Below, piece after piece: positions 38,389 through 47,355 of a stretch of 64,000 bases of DNA. The DNA is from Pseudomonas sp. RIT623 (GTDB lineage Bacteria; Pseudomonadota; Gammaproteobacteria; Pseudomonadales; Pseudomonadaceae): positions 238,540 to 302,539 of the forward strand of contig NZ_SOZA01000002.1 of NCBI RefSeq assembly GCF_004519305.1. The letters are read 5' to 3'. The notes under the pieces were generated by a model. It was not told the DNA's origin, searched no databases, and was given only the letters and a program-made list of their open reading frames with translations. The position numbers and the translations under genes were made by a program. The stretch's first letter is position 1. The number at the start of each line of letters is the position of its first letter.

Positions 38389-39258
38389 TCAAAGTAGCCC
38401 CAGTTGTTCGACCTCCGGGGCGCGTGGCAATTCCGCCAAGGGCGCCAACCCCGGCAGGCGGGCCATCAGACGCTGGTGAAAACGCTGGGCAAGCGCTGCG
38501 GCGAGGCGGTTGTCCGAGGTGTGCAGGAATACATAAGGGCTGCGCCCCTCTTCGATCCAGGCCGCCACCTTGTCGACCCAGGGCGTGAGGAAAGGCTCGT
38601 TGGCCGCCAACTCCGGATGGCCGATGAAGCGCACCTGAGGATGCAGGCTGAACGCAGCGGGGCGCGGCGGCACCTTGGGCTTCTTGGACTGGGCGTGAAG
38701 CACAGCGGGCTCGCGGGACGCGCAACTGAACAGCGCGCGTGGATCGAGGCAGATACGTTCGACACCCCGCTCACGCAACAGGCGGTTGAGCAGGCGCTCC
38801 TCTTCGCCACGAGCAAAGAACGCATCGTTGCGCACCTCCACCGCCACCGGCACGCCGATCTCATCGAGGAAACACGCCAATTCACCCAACCGCGTCGGGC
38901 CGAACATCGCAGGTAACTGCAGCCAGTACGGGGATACCCGCGCGCCCAGTGGCGCCATCAGCTGAGTGAAGTTGCGGGCCGAATCGAGTTGTTCGCGCAG
39001 GTCGCCAGCATGGCTGACATCACCAGGGAACTTGGCAGTGAAGCGAAACCCCGGCGGCATGAGTTGCGCCCAGCGCTCGACGGTGGTGGGGGCTGGACGG
39101 GCATAGAAGGTGGTATTGCCCTCGACGGCGTTGAACACCTGACTGTACAGCCCAAGGTACTCGCCGGAGCGCGCGTCGGTGGGATAGAGATAGTCGCGCC
39201 AGGCATTTTCAGCCCAGGACGGACAACCGAGAAAATAAGGCAGGGCTGATGGCGTCAT
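38389..39258 (-). CDS. DUF72 (YecE-type) TIM-barrel protein
   Basis: A 289 aa cytosolic protein with the DUF72 pattern: a GCPSW start (LGCPSWAENAWRDYLYP), YSQVFNAVEGNTTFYARP, FTAKFPGDVSHAG, and later VAVEVRNDAFF and the near-C-terminal YVFLHTSDNRLA. The usual YVR-FHG ending is replaced by a somewhat divergent segment. The family is widespread and structurally a TIM barrel, but no reaction is established. Lies between the ICL/PEPM gene and a small pseudomonad-type gene. Confidence 0.85.
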   Translation of the reverse strand: MTPSALPYFLGCPSWAENAWRDYLYPTDARSGEYLGLYSQVFNAVEGNTTFYARPAPTTVERWAQLMPPGFRFTAKFPGDVSHAGDLREQLDSARNFTQLMAPLGARVSPYWLQLPAMFGPTRLGELACFLDEIGVPVAVEVRNDAFFARGEEERLLNRLLRERGVERICLDPRALFSCASREPAVLHAQSKKPKVPPRPAAFSLHPQVRFIGHPELAANEPFLTPWVDKVAAWIEEGRSPYVFLHTSDNRLAAALAQRFHQRLMARLPGLAPLAELPRAPEVEQLGLL

Positions 39259-39261
39259 CCA

Positions 39262-39552
39262 TCAAATGTACAGGTCCAGCCCCAGCACTTCCATCTCCCA
39301 GTCGGTGAAGCCGGCAGTGGTCAGGTAGCTGGCCAGGGCCGAGGCCGTGCGCCGGTCACGGGCGCGGGGGAAGATCAGGTCCTGCTGACGAGCTGGGAGG
39401 TTCTCGCTGCGACGGCTGGCGCGGCTGATCTGCGCGTCGGTATCGTCGATGATCTCGGCATCGGCCTCGTCGATGTTTTCGTCACGGGCCAACGCCTTGC
39501 GCGGCGCGCGCTTGATGGGGTAGCTCGATGAGGAAAAACCGTCGATACGCAT
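39262..39552 (-). CDS. Small conserved protein of unknown function
   Basis: This 96 aa polar protein starts MRIDGFSSSSYPIKR and has a basic N-terminus, an acidic middle (DENIDEADAEIIDDTDAQ) and a conserved-looking C-terminus (TASALASYLTTAGFTDWEMEVLGLDLYI). It has no signal or membrane segment. An alternative start 10 codons upstream lies without a clear ribosome site. It ends 3 nt before the DUF72 gene start, so cotranscription is likely. No family recognised. Confidence 0.6.
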   Translation of the reverse strand: MRIDGFSSSSYPIKRAPRKALARDENIDEADAEIIDDTDAQISRASRRSENLPARQQDLIFPRARDRRTASALASYLTTAGFTDWEMEVLGLDLYI

Positions 39553-39684
39553 GAAAAAGGCACTCAGGATCAATGATGGCAATTTAGCAGCATCAGGAAT
39601 CCTTCGCTAATGCCCGAACTGATAACTGGACCACAGATCGCGCAAAAGGTTTTATCGTGATCGGCGATAGCCGACGAACTGCCT

Positions 39685-40359
39685 TCAGCGCGCCTTGGGC
39701 GTAGCCACATTATCGCGCAGGTACACCGGTTGCGCCTGCTCGGCGGCGACCGCCTCGCCCCGGGCCCAGGCAAAGCCGGCCAAGGTCAGGATATCCTGGG
39801 CGCTGGGCAACGCGCAGGCATCGCTGGCGGCGACCTGCACCGCCAGGCGCTCGGCATAGCCCCAGCCACTGCCGGCGCCGAACCACTCACCGCCCAGCCC
39901 GGATGGCAGGGCTACGCGCTCCGGCGGCAGCACCGCCTCGTGGCCGACCAGGCGCATTTCGCCCTGCTGCGCCTGGTAGCAGCCCCAGTACACCTCGTCC
40001 ATGCGCGCATCGATGGCCGCGGCCACCTGCTGCGCACCGCGCTCACGCAGCGCGCCCTGGGCCAGCGCGGCCAGGTTGGATACCGGCAGCACCGGGCGCT
40101 CGAGGGCGAAGGCCAGGCCCTGGACCACGCCAATGGCGATACGCACGCCGGTGAAGGCACCGGGGCCACGACCGAAGGCGATGGCATCCACCGCGCTCAA
40201 AGCCACGCCCGAGTCGGCCAGCAGCTGCTTGATCAGCGGCAGCAGCTTCTTCGCGTGCAGGCGCGGGGCCACCTCGTAATGGCTGGTCACCTTGCCATCA
40301 TGCAGCAGGGCGACGGAACAGGCTTCGGTGGCGGTATCCAGGGCCAGCAAGGTGGTCAT
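39685..40359 (-). CDS. tsaB: tRNA t6A synthesis protein TsaB
   Basis: TsaB (224 aa) is the non-catalytic ASKHA-fold partner of TsaD, required to make N6-threonylcarbamoyladenosine at tRNA position 37. The start MTTLLALDTATEACSVALLHDG and the GRGPGAFTGVRIAIGVVQGLA block are the family signature. It lacks the metal-binding histidine pair of TsaD, as expected. It lies 89 nt downstream of adk, separated by a terminator. The tcdA product elsewhere in this window uses the t6A that this complex makes. Confidence 0.93.
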   Translation of the reverse strand: MTTLLALDTATEACSVALLHDGKVTSHYEVAPRLHAKKLLPLIKQLLADSGVALSAVDAIAFGRGPGAFTGVRIAIGVVQGLAFALERPVLPVSNLAALAQGALRERGAQQVAAAIDARMDEVYWGCYQAQQGEMRLVGHEAVLPPERVALPSGLGGEWFGAGSGWGYAERLAVQVAASDACALPSAQDILTLAGFAWARGEAVAAEQAQPVYLRDNVATPKAR

Positions 40360-40402
40360 CGAGCAAGGTATCCAGGCGATAGGAAAAAGAGCGGCAGTAT
40401 AA

Positions 40403-40431
40403 ACGACAACGGCCCGCAAGCGGGCCGTCGT
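40403..40431 (-). terminator. Intrinsic terminator after adk
   Basis: ACGACGGCCCGC pairs with the complementary GCGGGCCGTTGTCGT around a short TT/AA loop (one bulged base). It lies 17 nt after the adk stop, with TTTA following on the minus strand. It separates adk from tsaB. Confidence 0.7.
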
Positions 40432-40447
40432 GACGCACGGTGGCGGA

Positions 40448-41185
<738 letters not shown>

Positions 41186-41236
41186 TCAAAAGGCTGATCA
41201 AGATACACAGCGCCCGCCCCCCCGACAAGCGTCCCA

Positions 41237-41295
41237 AAGTGGCAGGAATGCGCCACTTGCGGCCCGCCAGGGGGGCGGTTGCGCCCGGCGCAACC
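41237..41295 (-). terminator. Two hairpins after ppc, possible terminator region
   Basis: Two inverted repeats lie in the 258 nt ppc-adk gap: GGTTGCGC/GCGCAACC (41277-41295) and AAGTGGC/GCCACTT (41237-41258). On the minus strand the second stem runs into TTTGGG. Either could end the ppc transcript. The rest of the gap shows only the adk leader with no gene. Confidence 0.45.
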
Positions 41296-41356
41296 AGGCA
41301 TCATGCCCGCGCGGGGCCCCAGGCAGCACACCCGGGTGACCTGGCGCCCCGGCCCT

Positions 41357-43984
41357 TCAACCGGTATTGCGCAAGCCCGCCGCGATACCCGCCACGGTCA
41401 CCAGCAAGGCCTGCTCCAACGGGCTGTCCAGAGCGGCTTCACGGCTGCGCGAGCGTGCCAGCAGCTCAGCCTGCAGGCGGTGCAACGGGTCCAGGTAGGT
41501 GTTGCGCAAGCGGATGAATTCCAGGGTTTCCGGGCTGTGCGCGAGTAGCACCGGCTGGCCGGTCAAACCCAGTACCACCTGGCAAGACTGCGACAATAGG
41601 TCGCGCAGGTGCGCGCCCAGGGGCAGCAGCGCAGGTTGCACCAGACGTTGGTCGTAGGCCTCGGCAATCTGCGCGTCGGCCTTGGCCAGGACCATCTCCA
41701 GCATGTCGATGCGGGTACGGAAGAACGGCCATTGCTCGCGCATCTGCGCCAGCAGTTCACCCTGGCCGCGGGCCAGGGCATTGTTCAGCGCGGTTTCCCA
41801 GCCCAGCCAAGCGGGCAGCATCAGCCGCGTCTGGGTCCAGCCGAAGATCCAGGGAATGGCCCGCAGGCTCTCGATACCGCCGGCGCGGCGCTTGGCCGGG
41901 CGACTGCCCAGCGGCAGGCGACCCAGCTCCTGCTCCGGCGTCGACTCGCGGAAATACTCGACGAAGTCCGGGTTGTCGCGCACCACGCCGCGATAAGCCT
42001 TGACCCCATCGGCCGCCAACTGGTCCATCAGCGCGCGCCAGGCTGGCTGCGGCGGCGGTGGCGGCAGCAAGGTCGCTTCCAGCACCGCGGCCAGGTAAAG
42101 GTTGAGGTTCTGCTCGGCAATGCCGGGCAGGCCGAACTTGAAGCGGATCATTTCGCCCTGCTCGGTGGTGCGCAAGCGCCCGTCCACCGAGCCCGGTGGC
42201 TGCGACAGGATCGCCGCATGGGCCGGGCCGCCGCCGCGGCCAACCGTGCCGCCACGGCCATGGAACAACAACAGCTCGACCTGATGCTCGCGACAGATAC
42301 GCACCAGGTTCTCCTGGGCGCGGTACTGGGCCCAGGCGGCGGCGGTGGTGCCGGCGTCCTTGGCCGAGTCCGAGTAGCCGATCATCACCTCCTGCGGACC
42401 GTGCAGTCCGGCGCGGTAGCCGGGTAGCCCCAGCAGGCGTTGCATGACCGGGCCGGCGTTGTCCAGGTCGGCCAAGGTCTCGAACAGCGGCACCACCCGC
42501 ATGGGCCGGGTCAAGCCAGCCTCCTTGAGCAGCAGCTGCACTGCCAGCACATCCGAGGCGGCGCCGGCCATGGAGATCACGTAGGAGCCCAACGAGGCCG
42601 CTGGCGCGGCCGCGATCTCGCGACAGGTGGCCAGTACTTCGGCAGTGTCGGCCTCGGGCTGGAAGTGCGCCGCCAGCAATGGCCGACGGTTCTTCAGCTC
42701 GGCCTGGAGGAAAGCGATGCGCGCCTCCTCGTCCCAATCGGCATAGCGCCCCAGCCCAAGGTAATCGGTAATTTCCGACAGCGCATCACGATGGCGGGCG
42801 GCGTCCTGGCGCACATCAAGGCGCACCAGGAACAGGCCGAAGGTCACCGCCCGGCGCAGGCAGTCGAGCAACGGCCCATCGGCGATAACGCCCATGCCAC
42901 ACTCATGCAGCGAGTGATAACACAGCTGCAATGGCGCGATCAGGTCGCAGTTGTCGACCAGCACTGCGGCGCTGGCCGGCTGCGTCGCCGCCAGCGAGGC
43001 ATGGGCCCAGGCCCGGGTGGCGCGCAGGCGATCACGCAACTGTTTGAGCAAGGCGCGGTACGGCTCGGCACTGTCGCCGACCTGGGCGCGCAGTGCCGGG
43101 CTGGCCTGCTGCATGGACAATTCGGCGGCCAGCTGGTCGATATCGCGCAGGAACAGGTCGGCGGCCATCCAGCGCGCCAGCAGCAGCACTTCACGGGTTA
43201 CCGCCGCGGTGACATTGGGGTTGCCGTCGCGGTCACCGCCCATCCAGGAGGCGAAACGCACCGGTGCCGCCTCCAGCGGCAAGCGCAGGCCGGTGGCATC
43301 GTGCAGCGCGCCGTCGACCTTGCGCAGGTGATTGGGGATCGCTTGCCACAGCGAATGCTCGATCACCGCGAAGCCCCATTTGGCCTCGTCCACCGGGGTC
43401 GGCCGGGTGCGGCGGATCTCCTCGGTGTGCCAGGCCTCGGCGATCAGTCGGCGCAGGCGCTCGCGCACTTGCTGGCGTTCGACGGGAAGCAGGTCGCGGT
43501 GGTCCTGCGCCGCCAGTTGCGCGGCGATGGCGTCGTACTTCTGGATCAGCGTGCGGCGGGCCACTTCAGTGGGATGGGCGGTGAGCACCAGCTCGATATC
43601 CAGCCTGGCCAGTTGGCGGGCCAGGGCATCATTGGCGTGCCCCGCGGCCTGCAACCGCGCCAGCAGCTCGGGCAGTACCCGCGCCTCGAACGGCGCGGGC
43701 TGGTCGGCGTCGCGGCGGTGGATCAGCTGGTACTGCTCGGCGATATTGGCCAGGTTGAGGAACTGGTTGAACGCCCGCGCCACCGGCAGCAGGTCTTGCT
43801 CGGCAAGGTCGCCCAGGGTCGAACTCAACTGCTCGCCGGCATCGCGCCGGTCGGCCTTGGCACTGTGGCGAATGTCCTCGATCTTTTGCAGGAACGCCTC
43901 GCCATGCTGCTGGCGAATGGTCTCGCCCAGCAGCTCCCCCAACAGATGCACATCCTCACGCAAGCGCAGATCGATATCGCTCAT
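41357..43984 (-). CDS. ppc: Phosphoenolpyruvate carboxylase
   Basis: Ppc (875 aa) makes oxaloacetate from PEP and bicarbonate, refilling the TCA cycle. The start [23 protein letters not shown] is canonical. Catalytic H137 lies in [12 protein letters not shown]; the [11 protein letters not shown] block, the glycine loop [14 protein letters not shown] and the C-terminal RNTG ending (allosteric aspartate site) are all intact. Monocistronic between a small divergent gene and adk. The overlong upstream reading (to 44068) is unlikely to be used. Confidence 0.96.
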   Translation of the reverse strand: MSDIDLRLREDVHLLGELLGETIRQQHGEAFLQKIEDIRHSAKADRRDAGEQLSSTLGDLAEQDLLPVARAFNQFLNLANIAEQYQLIHRRDADQPAPFEARVLPELLARLQAAGHANDALARQLARLDIELVLTAHPTEVARRTLIQKYDAIAAQLAAQDHRDLLPVERQQVRERLRRLIAEAWHTEEIRRTRPTPVDEAKWGFAVIEHSLWQAIPNHLRKVDGALHDATGLRLPLEAAPVRFASWMGGDRDGNPNVTAAVTREVLLLARWMAADLFLRDIDQLAAELSMQQASPALRAQVGDSAEPYRALLKQLRDRLRATRAWAHASLAATQPASAAVLVDNCDLIAPLQLCYHSLHECGMGVIADGPLLDCLRRAVTFGLFLVRLDVRQDAARHRDALSEITDYLGLGRYADWDEEARIAFLQAELKNRRPLLAAHFQPEADTAEVLATCREIAAAPAASLGSYVISMAGAASDVLAVQLLLKEAGLTRPMRVVPLFETLADLDNAGPVMQRLLGLPGYRAGLHGPQEVMIGYSDSAKDAGTTAAAWAQYRAQENLVRICREHQVELLLFHGRGGTVGRGGGPAHAAILSQPPGSVDGRLRTTEQGEMIRFKFGLPGIAEQNLNLYLAAVLEATLLPPPPPQPAWRALMDQLAADGVKAYRGVVRDNPDFVEYFRESTPEQELGRLPLGSRPAKRRAGGIESLRAIPWIFGWTQTRLMLPAWLGWETALNNALARGQGELLAQMREQWPFFRTRIDMLEMVLAKADAQIAEAYDQRLVQPALLPLGAHLRDLLSQSCQVVLGLTGQPVLLAHSPETLEFIRLRNTYLDPLHRLQAELLARSRSREAALDSPLEQALLVTVAGIAAGLRNTG

Positions 43985-44128
43985 CGGGCCTCTCCATTCC
44001 GGGAAACAGCAGGCCTCAAGAGTGCCCACCAAGCCGCGCGCCTGGCAAGCCGGGAACGCGCAAAGCAACTAAAGTGAACACAGGTCATCCGAAGCAATGC
44101 CACTTTCGAGGCTTTGACAGAGGTCATC

Positions 44129-44473
44129 ATGAAAATCCGCGAACTCGCCCAGCACTGGGAACAGAATGCCTCCGGCCGCCTGAGCCCGACCGGCCATGTC
44201 CTGCACCTGGACATGGAAGCCGAAGCGCGCCTGGCCGCGCTGATCGAGATGTACCCCAAGCGCAGCCCCGAGGAACTGCTCGGTGAGCTGGTGGCCGCCG
44301 CGCTCGAGGAGCTGGAAGCCAGCTTCCCCTACATCAAGGGCCAACAGGTGATCGCCACCGACGAGGAAGGCGATCCACTGTACGAGGACATCGGCCCTAC
44401 CCCGCGCTTTCTGGCCCTCTCCCGCCGCCACCTGCAGGCCCTTGGCCGAGTGCAGGAAGACCCCTCGCACTGA
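44129..44473 (+). CDS. Conserved small pseudomonad protein, function unknown
   Basis: A 114 aa soluble protein (MKIRELAQHWEQNASGRLSP). It has two recognisable stretches: HLDMEAEARLAALIEMYPKRSPEELLGELVAAALEELE (helical, resembling an arm-repeat or ribbon-helix region) and DEEGDPLYEDIGPTPRFLALSRRHL. It is divergent from ppc by 144 nt. I recall near-identical genes in other Pseudomonas beside ppc, with no proven role. Confidence 0.7.
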   Translation: MKIRELAQHWEQNASGRLSPTGHVLHLDMEAEARLAALIEMYPKRSPEELLGELVAAALEELEASFPYIKGQQVIATDEEGDPLYEDIGPTPRFLALSRRHLQALGRVQEDPSH

Positions 44474-44586
44474 GCTTCGCGGGTGCCGGGCCAGGCCCGG
44501 CATACCGCCATCGGCCGCGTAAGTTCCTGGTCAAATCCGCTGACCAATTAGTCAGAAAAAAATACCTTTAGCGTGCAAATTTTTCT

Positions 44587-44614
44587 GAACTATTCAAAAA
44601 ACGCCTCGGTCACA
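44587..44614 (+). promoter_or_regulatory. Possible AlgU (sigma-22/RpoE-type) promoter
   Basis: GAACTA (44587-44592), a 17 nt spacer and TCACA (44610-44614) approximate the AlgU consensus GAACTT-N16/17-TCTGA. It lies 115 nt before the DUF4398 lipoprotein gene. The downstream OmpA lipoprotein resembles P. aeruginosa LptF, reported to be AlgU-dependent, which supports this reading. The match is partial and by eye. Confidence 0.45.
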
Positions 44615-44728
44615 GCCAATAGCCATCACGGCAAAACCCTTAAGACCCGGGCGTTGCCGCGCTCGCCTGGCGACAGGGGAACAGCGATGAACCCGTAGCG
44701 GCCATCGTCGTTTAACAGGAGTGACCCA

Positions 44729-45142
44729 ATGGAGTTGACCACCATGAAGACCCGCATCGAAAAACCTACTTCCACTCACCTGCGCGGGCTCAAGCTGGCC
44801 GCGCTGGCCCTGGGCAGCAGCCTGGTGCTGGCCGGTTGCGCGGGCAAACCGCCTACCGAGCAGTACGCCGTGACCCAGTCGGCGGTCAACTCGGCGGTGA
44901 GTGCAGGCGGTACCGAGTTTGCCGCGGTGGAAATGAAAGCCGCCCAGGACAAGTTCAAGAAGGCCGAGATCGCCATGCATGACAAGCAGTACGACGAGGC
45001 CAAGCTGCTCGCCGAACAGGCCGAGTGGGACGCCCGCGTCGCCGAGCGCAAGGCCCAGGCCGCCAAGGCCCAGAAAGCCGTGCAGGATGCCCGCCAGGGT
45101 GTCAACGACGTACGTGAGGAAGGCCTGCGCAGCGCCGAATGA
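44729..45142 (+). CDS. DUF4398 lipoprotein
   Basis: A 137 aa envelope lipoprotein with lipobox LVLAGC (C37). I chose the ATG at 44729 (AGGAG 7 nt upstream); an alternative at 44744 would shorten an already long signal region. The mature part (about 100 residues) is a long alpha-helical coiled coil rich in Ala, Lys and Glu, with the DUF4398 pattern FAAVEMKAAQDKFKKAEIAM. It precedes the LptF-like gene by 39-48 nt and is probably cotranscribed. A structural role linking envelope layers is plausible but unproven. Confidence 0.82.
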   Translation: MELTTMKTRIEKPTSTHLRGLKLAALALGSSLVLAGCAGKPPTEQYAVTQSAVNSAVSAGGTEFAAVEMKAAQDKFKKAEIAMHDKQYDEAKLLAEQAEWDARVAERKAQAAKAQKAVQDARQGVNDVREEGLRSAE

Positions 45143-45190
45143 GCCTGCCCCGCCACTTGAGCCTTCGTTAGAGATCAAAGGATGAACACT

Positions 45191-45979
45191 ATGCGCAAAC
45201 ACATCATGATTCCCGCCCTGCTGGCCCTGAGCGTAGGCCTGGCTGCCTGCTCCCACGACCCGAACGCCAACCTGGAATCGGCCCGCACCAACTTCTCGGC
45301 CCTGCAGAGCGATCCGCAGTCGAGCAAGGTGGCCGCGCTGGAGACCAAGGACGCCCAGGACTGGCTGAACAAAGCCGACAAGGCCTACATGGACCGTGAG
45401 AACGAGAAGAAGGTCGACCAGCTCGCCTACCTGACCAACCAGCGCGTGGAAGTAGCCAAGCAGACCATCGCCCTGCGCACCGCCGAGGCCGACCTGAAGA
45501 ATGCCGCGGCCCAGCGCGCCCAGGCCAAGCTGGACGCCCGCGACGCGCAGATCAAGAAGCTGCAGGACAGCCTCAACGCCAAGCAGACCGATCGCGGCAC
45601 CCTGGTGACCTTCGGCGACGTGCTGTTCGACTTCAACAAGGCCAACCTCAAGAGCAGCGCCTACCCGAACATCACCAAGCTGGCCCAGTTCCTCCAGGAG
45701 AACCCTGAGCGCAAGGTGATCGTCGAGGGCTATACCGACAGTGTCGGCTCGGCCAACTACAACCAGACCCTGTCCGAGCGCCGCGCAGGTTCGGTACGCA
45801 TGGCGCTGGTGCGTGCCGGCGTCGACCCTGCGCGCATCGTCGCCCAGGGTTACGGCAAGGAGTATCCGGTGGCCGACAACGGCAGCAACTCGGGCCGTGC
45901 GCAGAACCGTCGGGTGGAGGTGACCATCTCCAACGACAACCAGCCGGTGGCGCCGCGCGCAGTAAGCCAAGTGCAGTAA
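45191..45979 (+). CDS. lptF: LptF-like OmpA-family outer-membrane lipoprotein
   Basis: A 262 aa lipoprotein starting MRKHIMIPALLALSVGLAAC (C20). A helical linker (KVDQLAYLTNQRVEVAKQTIALRTAEADLKNA region) leads to a C-terminal OmpA domain at about 140-250 with peptidoglycan-binding residues in VEGYTDSVGSANYNQTLSERRA. It matches P. aeruginosa LptF (lipotoxin F), which is induced by AlgU in envelope stress. I chose ATG 45191 because AAAGG lies 9 nt upstream; an ATG at 45182 is too close to it. The DUF4398 gene precedes it in the same order as P. aeruginosa. Confidence 0.85.
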   Translation: MRKHIMIPALLALSVGLAACSHDPNANLESARTNFSALQSDPQSSKVAALETKDAQDWLNKADKAYMDRENEKKVDQLAYLTNQRVEVAKQTIALRTAEADLKNAAAQRAQAKLDARDAQIKKLQDSLNAKQTDRGTLVTFGDVLFDFNKANLKSSAYPNITKLAQFLQENPERKVIVEGYTDSVGSANYNQTLSERRAGSVRMALVRAGVDPARIVAQGYGKEYPVADNGSNSGRAQNRRVEVTISNDNQPVAPRAVSQVQ

Positions 45980-45996
45980 GTCACGCAGATGCAGTG

Positions 45997-46024
45997 AAAA
46001 GCCCCGCCTGATGGCGGGGTTTTT
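45997..46024 (+). terminator. Intrinsic terminator after the LptF-like gene
   Basis: AAAAGCCCCGCC-TGAT-GGCGGGGTTTTT is a 12 bp near-perfect stem ending in five Ts, 18 nt after the stop codon. It ends the DUF4398-lptF transcript. Confidence 0.9.
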
Positions 46025-46108
46025 CATGCATGCCAGTCTTCGAGCTCTCGAAATTCATAAGTGCTACGGGGTACGGCAACAGAATTGCACTCTCTAACCC
46101 CCGCCCTC

Positions 46109-46435
46109 TCACTGCACCTGCTGCGGCGTCTCCTGCCCCATGCAACGCACCGCACGCTTGCGGTTGTCCACCAACACGCCGGTCAGGCCCTTCTGCTCGG
46201 TATCGAACAGCACCAGCACGCCATCGATGCACTGCGCCACCTGTGGCGCCGGGGTAAGGGAAAGCTTGTAGTCCTCGCCGGGAATGGTCTTGAGCATGGT
46301 GAAGTCCTGCAACAGCAGCGCATCCTGCGGCTTGGCGAAATGCAGGTAGCCGTAGTACCAGAGGACCCCCACCGTCACGATGATGCTGCCGACACCGGTC
46401 AGGATCAGGGGGATGGCGTTGCGTTCTTCACTCAT
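46109..46435 (-). CDS. Small single-pass membrane protein, function unknown
   Basis: A 108 aa protein (MSEERNAIPLILTGVGSIIVTVGVLWYYG) with one membrane segment at about residues 8-28 and a C-terminal periplasmic or cytosolic domain of 75 residues with two cysteines (AQCIDGVLVL and AVRCMGQ). Its ATG overlaps the stop of the upstream hydrolase gene as ATGA, so the two are translationally coupled. No family recognised. Confidence 0.72.
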   Translation of the reverse strand: MSEERNAIPLILTGVGSIIVTVGVLWYYGYLHFAKPQDALLLQDFTMLKTIPGEDYKLSLTPAPQVAQCIDGVLVLFDTEQKGLTGVLVDNRKRAVRCMGQETPQQVQ

Positions 46436-47355
46436 TGCGCGTTTTTCTCGTCAGGGTAGTTGGGCACTTCGGCCAAGCGGCGCAGGCCATTGAAGTGCGT
46501 GGGGTCGTCCAGGAAGCGCAGCATCACCTGGCGCCAGGTCGGGTCGGCAAAGGTCTGCACATGGTCGCCGCGGGTCAGTTGCAGCACCCGTGGCGGTGGC
46601 GCGTGCTGGTACAGGCGCAGGCCGTTGGCCAGCGGCACCAGGTTGTCGTCGATGCTGTGGAAGAACAGTTTCGGTGGGCTGTCCAGGCGCTCGATCGAAC
46701 GGATCGCGCTGTCGCCGTCCGGCACCAGCCACGACAACGGCACCTGCAGGGGCCAGGTCATCCAGGACGTGCTCAACGCGTAGCGCCCCACCGCGCGGTA
46801 GCTGGCCGGCACGCCATCGAACACCAAGGCGCTGAAGCGCTGGCGCTGTTGCGGGTGTTGCGCCAGGTAGTGGATGGCCATGGCTCCGCCAAGGCTCTGC
46901 CCCAGCAGCACCAACGGCTTGCCTTGCGCCTGGGGCGCCTGGTCGAGCCAGCTCAACGCCGCGGCGATGTCGCCATACACCTCGGGCAGCGTCGGCTTGC
47001 CCTGGGACAGGCCGTAACCGCGGTAGTCGATCATCAGTACCTGGTAGCCTTCCTTCGGCAACCAGTAGCTGCCGCCAAGGTGCCAAGCCAGATTGCCACC
47101 GTTGCCATGCAAGTGCAGCACCGTGCCCTTGATCGCGACACCTTCGGGCACCGGCAACCACCAGCCGTGCAGGCGGGTGCCGTCGGTGGCGGTCAGGGTC
47201 AGGTCCTGGTAGGCGAGCCGGGCCTTCGCCGGGGTAAACGGCTGGCCTGGCTCGGGGTAGAACAGCAGGCTGCTGCAGCCGGCCAACAGCAGCAACCCCA
47301 GGCCGAGGGCGAGGTGACGCCAGGCGTCAGAGAATGTTCGCGTAGTCGGCTTCAA
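46432..47355 (-). CDS. Alpha/beta-hydrolase lipoprotein
   Basis: A 307 aa lipoprotein (LLLLAGC, C27) with an alpha/beta-hydrolase domain: HLHGNGGNLAWH oxyanion region, YRGYGLSQGKP, nucleophile S154 in GQSLGG, a DDNLVP acid region and a C-terminal His in RGDHVQTF. It probably acts as an envelope esterase or thioesterase; substrate unknown. The start is uncertain: the longest frame begins with TTG at 47355, 29 nt inside the upstream DUF1704 gene, and no ATG or GTG precedes the lipobox. Coupled by ATGA to the small membrane protein. Confidence 0.85.
   Translation of the reverse strand: MKPTTRTFSDAWRHLALGLGLLLLAGCSSLLFYPEPGQPFTPAKARLAYQDLTLTATDGTRLHGWWLPVPEGVAIKGTVLHLHGNGGNLAWHLGGSYWLPKEGYQVLMIDYRGYGLSQGKPTLPEVYGDIAAALSWLDQAPQAQGKPLVLLGQSLGGAMAIHYLAQHPQQRQRFSALVFDGVPASYRAVGRYALSTSWMTWPLQVPLSWLVPDGDSAIRSIERLDSPPKLFFHSIDDNLVPLANGLRLYQHAPPPRVLQLTRGDHVQTFADPTWRQVMLRFLDDPTHFNGLRRLAEVPNYPDEKNAQ

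Noticed and set aside
42440..44077. 545-codon plus-strand frame opposite ppc
   Set aside because: Ppc is complete on the minus strand with all active-site blocks. The opposite frame has no motif or ribosome site.
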